Assembly: GCA_019417125.1 (NCBI GenBank)
Contig: DXVZ01000065.1
Coordinates: 9,620 to 16,330 of the forward strand
From: Phascolarctobacterium sp.
Lineage (GTDB): Bacteria; Bacillota; Negativicutes; Acidaminococcales; Acidaminococcaceae
DNA length: 6,711 nucleotides
Direction: 5' to 3'
The position numbers were made by a program, and so were the translations under genes. How positions within the stretch are numbered: the stretch's first letter is position 1; the number at the start of each line of letters is the position of its first letter. Positions 6,311 to 6,711 of the stretch are shown one piece after another. The notes beneath the pieces are model-generated. The model saw nothing but the letters and a program-made list of their open reading frames with translations, ran no database searches and was not told where the DNA came from.

Positions 6311-6711
6311 AATATCGCTTATCTATTTCTTCTTGTACAATTTTTGCATTTTCATTCAAATTTTCCATTTCAGATATAAGATCTTCATAAAAAGTTTTCA
6401 AATCCCAATCACCTAAAATAGAAAATACTTGACTATTTTCAACCGCAATTTTCAATAATGTTTCTTTTTCTTCTTCAGTCCAATTTTCTACTTTTTTTAT
6501 TTTTCTAATAATATAATGTGTTGTAGCAAAATTAGAACTATTTTCTAATCCTATTAATAAATCTGTTTTCTTTCTTTTATCCTCATCATTCAATTTATCT
6601 ACATCAAGATATTCTTTTTTGCATGAATAATATATATTTTCCAATACTTCATTTGTTACTGTTCTATCAATAATAGCTTTAACTAACTTATCTAATTCAG
6701 AGCCTTCATTA
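6309..6711 (-). CDS. Hypothetical protein upstream of hsdR (partial, 5' end outside window)
   Basis: The reading frame is open from the window edge to a TAA at 6309-6311, giving 133 visible C-terminal residues. The true start is off the window; a TTG at 6644 is only an internal codon of this longer frame. The protein is rich in Lys, Glu, Asp and Asn, has no membrane segment, and is predicted by eye to be mostly helical, for example WTEEEKETLLKIA (77-89) and ENSQVFSIL (91-99), then a final helix ending in EEIDKRY. I do not recognise the family. The stop codon abuts the AAGGGG ribosome site of hsdR, and the genes are 12 bases apart, so translation is probably coupled. Position within a type I restriction operon suggests an accessory defence or regulatory protein. 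It is not HsdS or HsdM by any motif seen here, though the missing N-terminal part could change that view. Base composition is the most AT-rich of the window. Confidence 0.8.
   Translation of the reverse strand, partial: NEGSELDKLVKAIIDRTVTNEVLENIYYSCKKEYLDVDKLNDEDKRKKTDLLIGLENSSNFATTHYIIRKIKKVENWTEEEKETLLKIAVENSQVFSILGDWDLKTFYEDLISEMENLNENAKIVQEEIDKRY

Noticed and set aside
6309..6644. A complete 111-residue gene starting at TTG 6644
   Set aside because: The frame stays open upstream to the window edge and the TTG has no clear ribosome site, so it is more likely the C-terminal part of a longer gene.

Overview
The window looks like a chromosomal piece from a low-to-moderate GC bacterium, most likely a Firmicutes-type anaerobe. 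Strong Shine-Dalgarno sites before nearly every gene, GTG/ATG starts and compact operons fit this, and Negativicutes would suit. That placement is inference from style, not from a marker gene. Two gene groups of very different composition meet here.

Positions 1-2282 (+ strand) hold the distal part of a polar amino-acid ABC transporter operon. It contains the last codons of a probable substrate-binding protein, an intra-operon hairpin, a membrane permease, its ATPase (overlapping the permease by 8 bases), and a racemase of the Asp/Glu/hydantoin superfamily that starts 8 bases after the ATPase stop. A strong intrinsic terminator closes the operon. The parts suggest uptake of an amino acid or related compound followed by inversion of its stereocentre, but the substrate cannot be read from the sequence.

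Positions 2295-2964 (+ strand) hold a single AT-rich gene for a small protein with one TPR-like helical hairpin at its N-terminus and no recognised function. It runs toward the genes on the other strand and shares a perfect 17-bp bidirectional terminator (2966-3003) with them.

Positions 3003-6711 (- strand) hold the end of a type I restriction-modification operon. The gene hsdR encodes the large nuclease/translocase subunit and looks intact. Just upstream of it, 12 bases away, is the 3' part of a very AT-rich gene of unknown function that runs off the window. The methylase (hsdM) and specificity (hsdS) genes are not in the window and would be expected upstream, beyond position 6711.

By hand count, G+C is 39 of 60 bases at 1201-1260, 20 of 60 at 2401-2460, 22 of 60 at 5041-5100 and 11 of 60 at 6481-6540. 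This supports a boundary near 2282 between the resident transport operon and acquired, defence-type DNA. There is no gene-free stretch longer than 300 bases. I saw no RNA genes, CRISPR array, insertion sequence or attachment site. The least explained item is the unknown gene sitting directly in front of hsdR.
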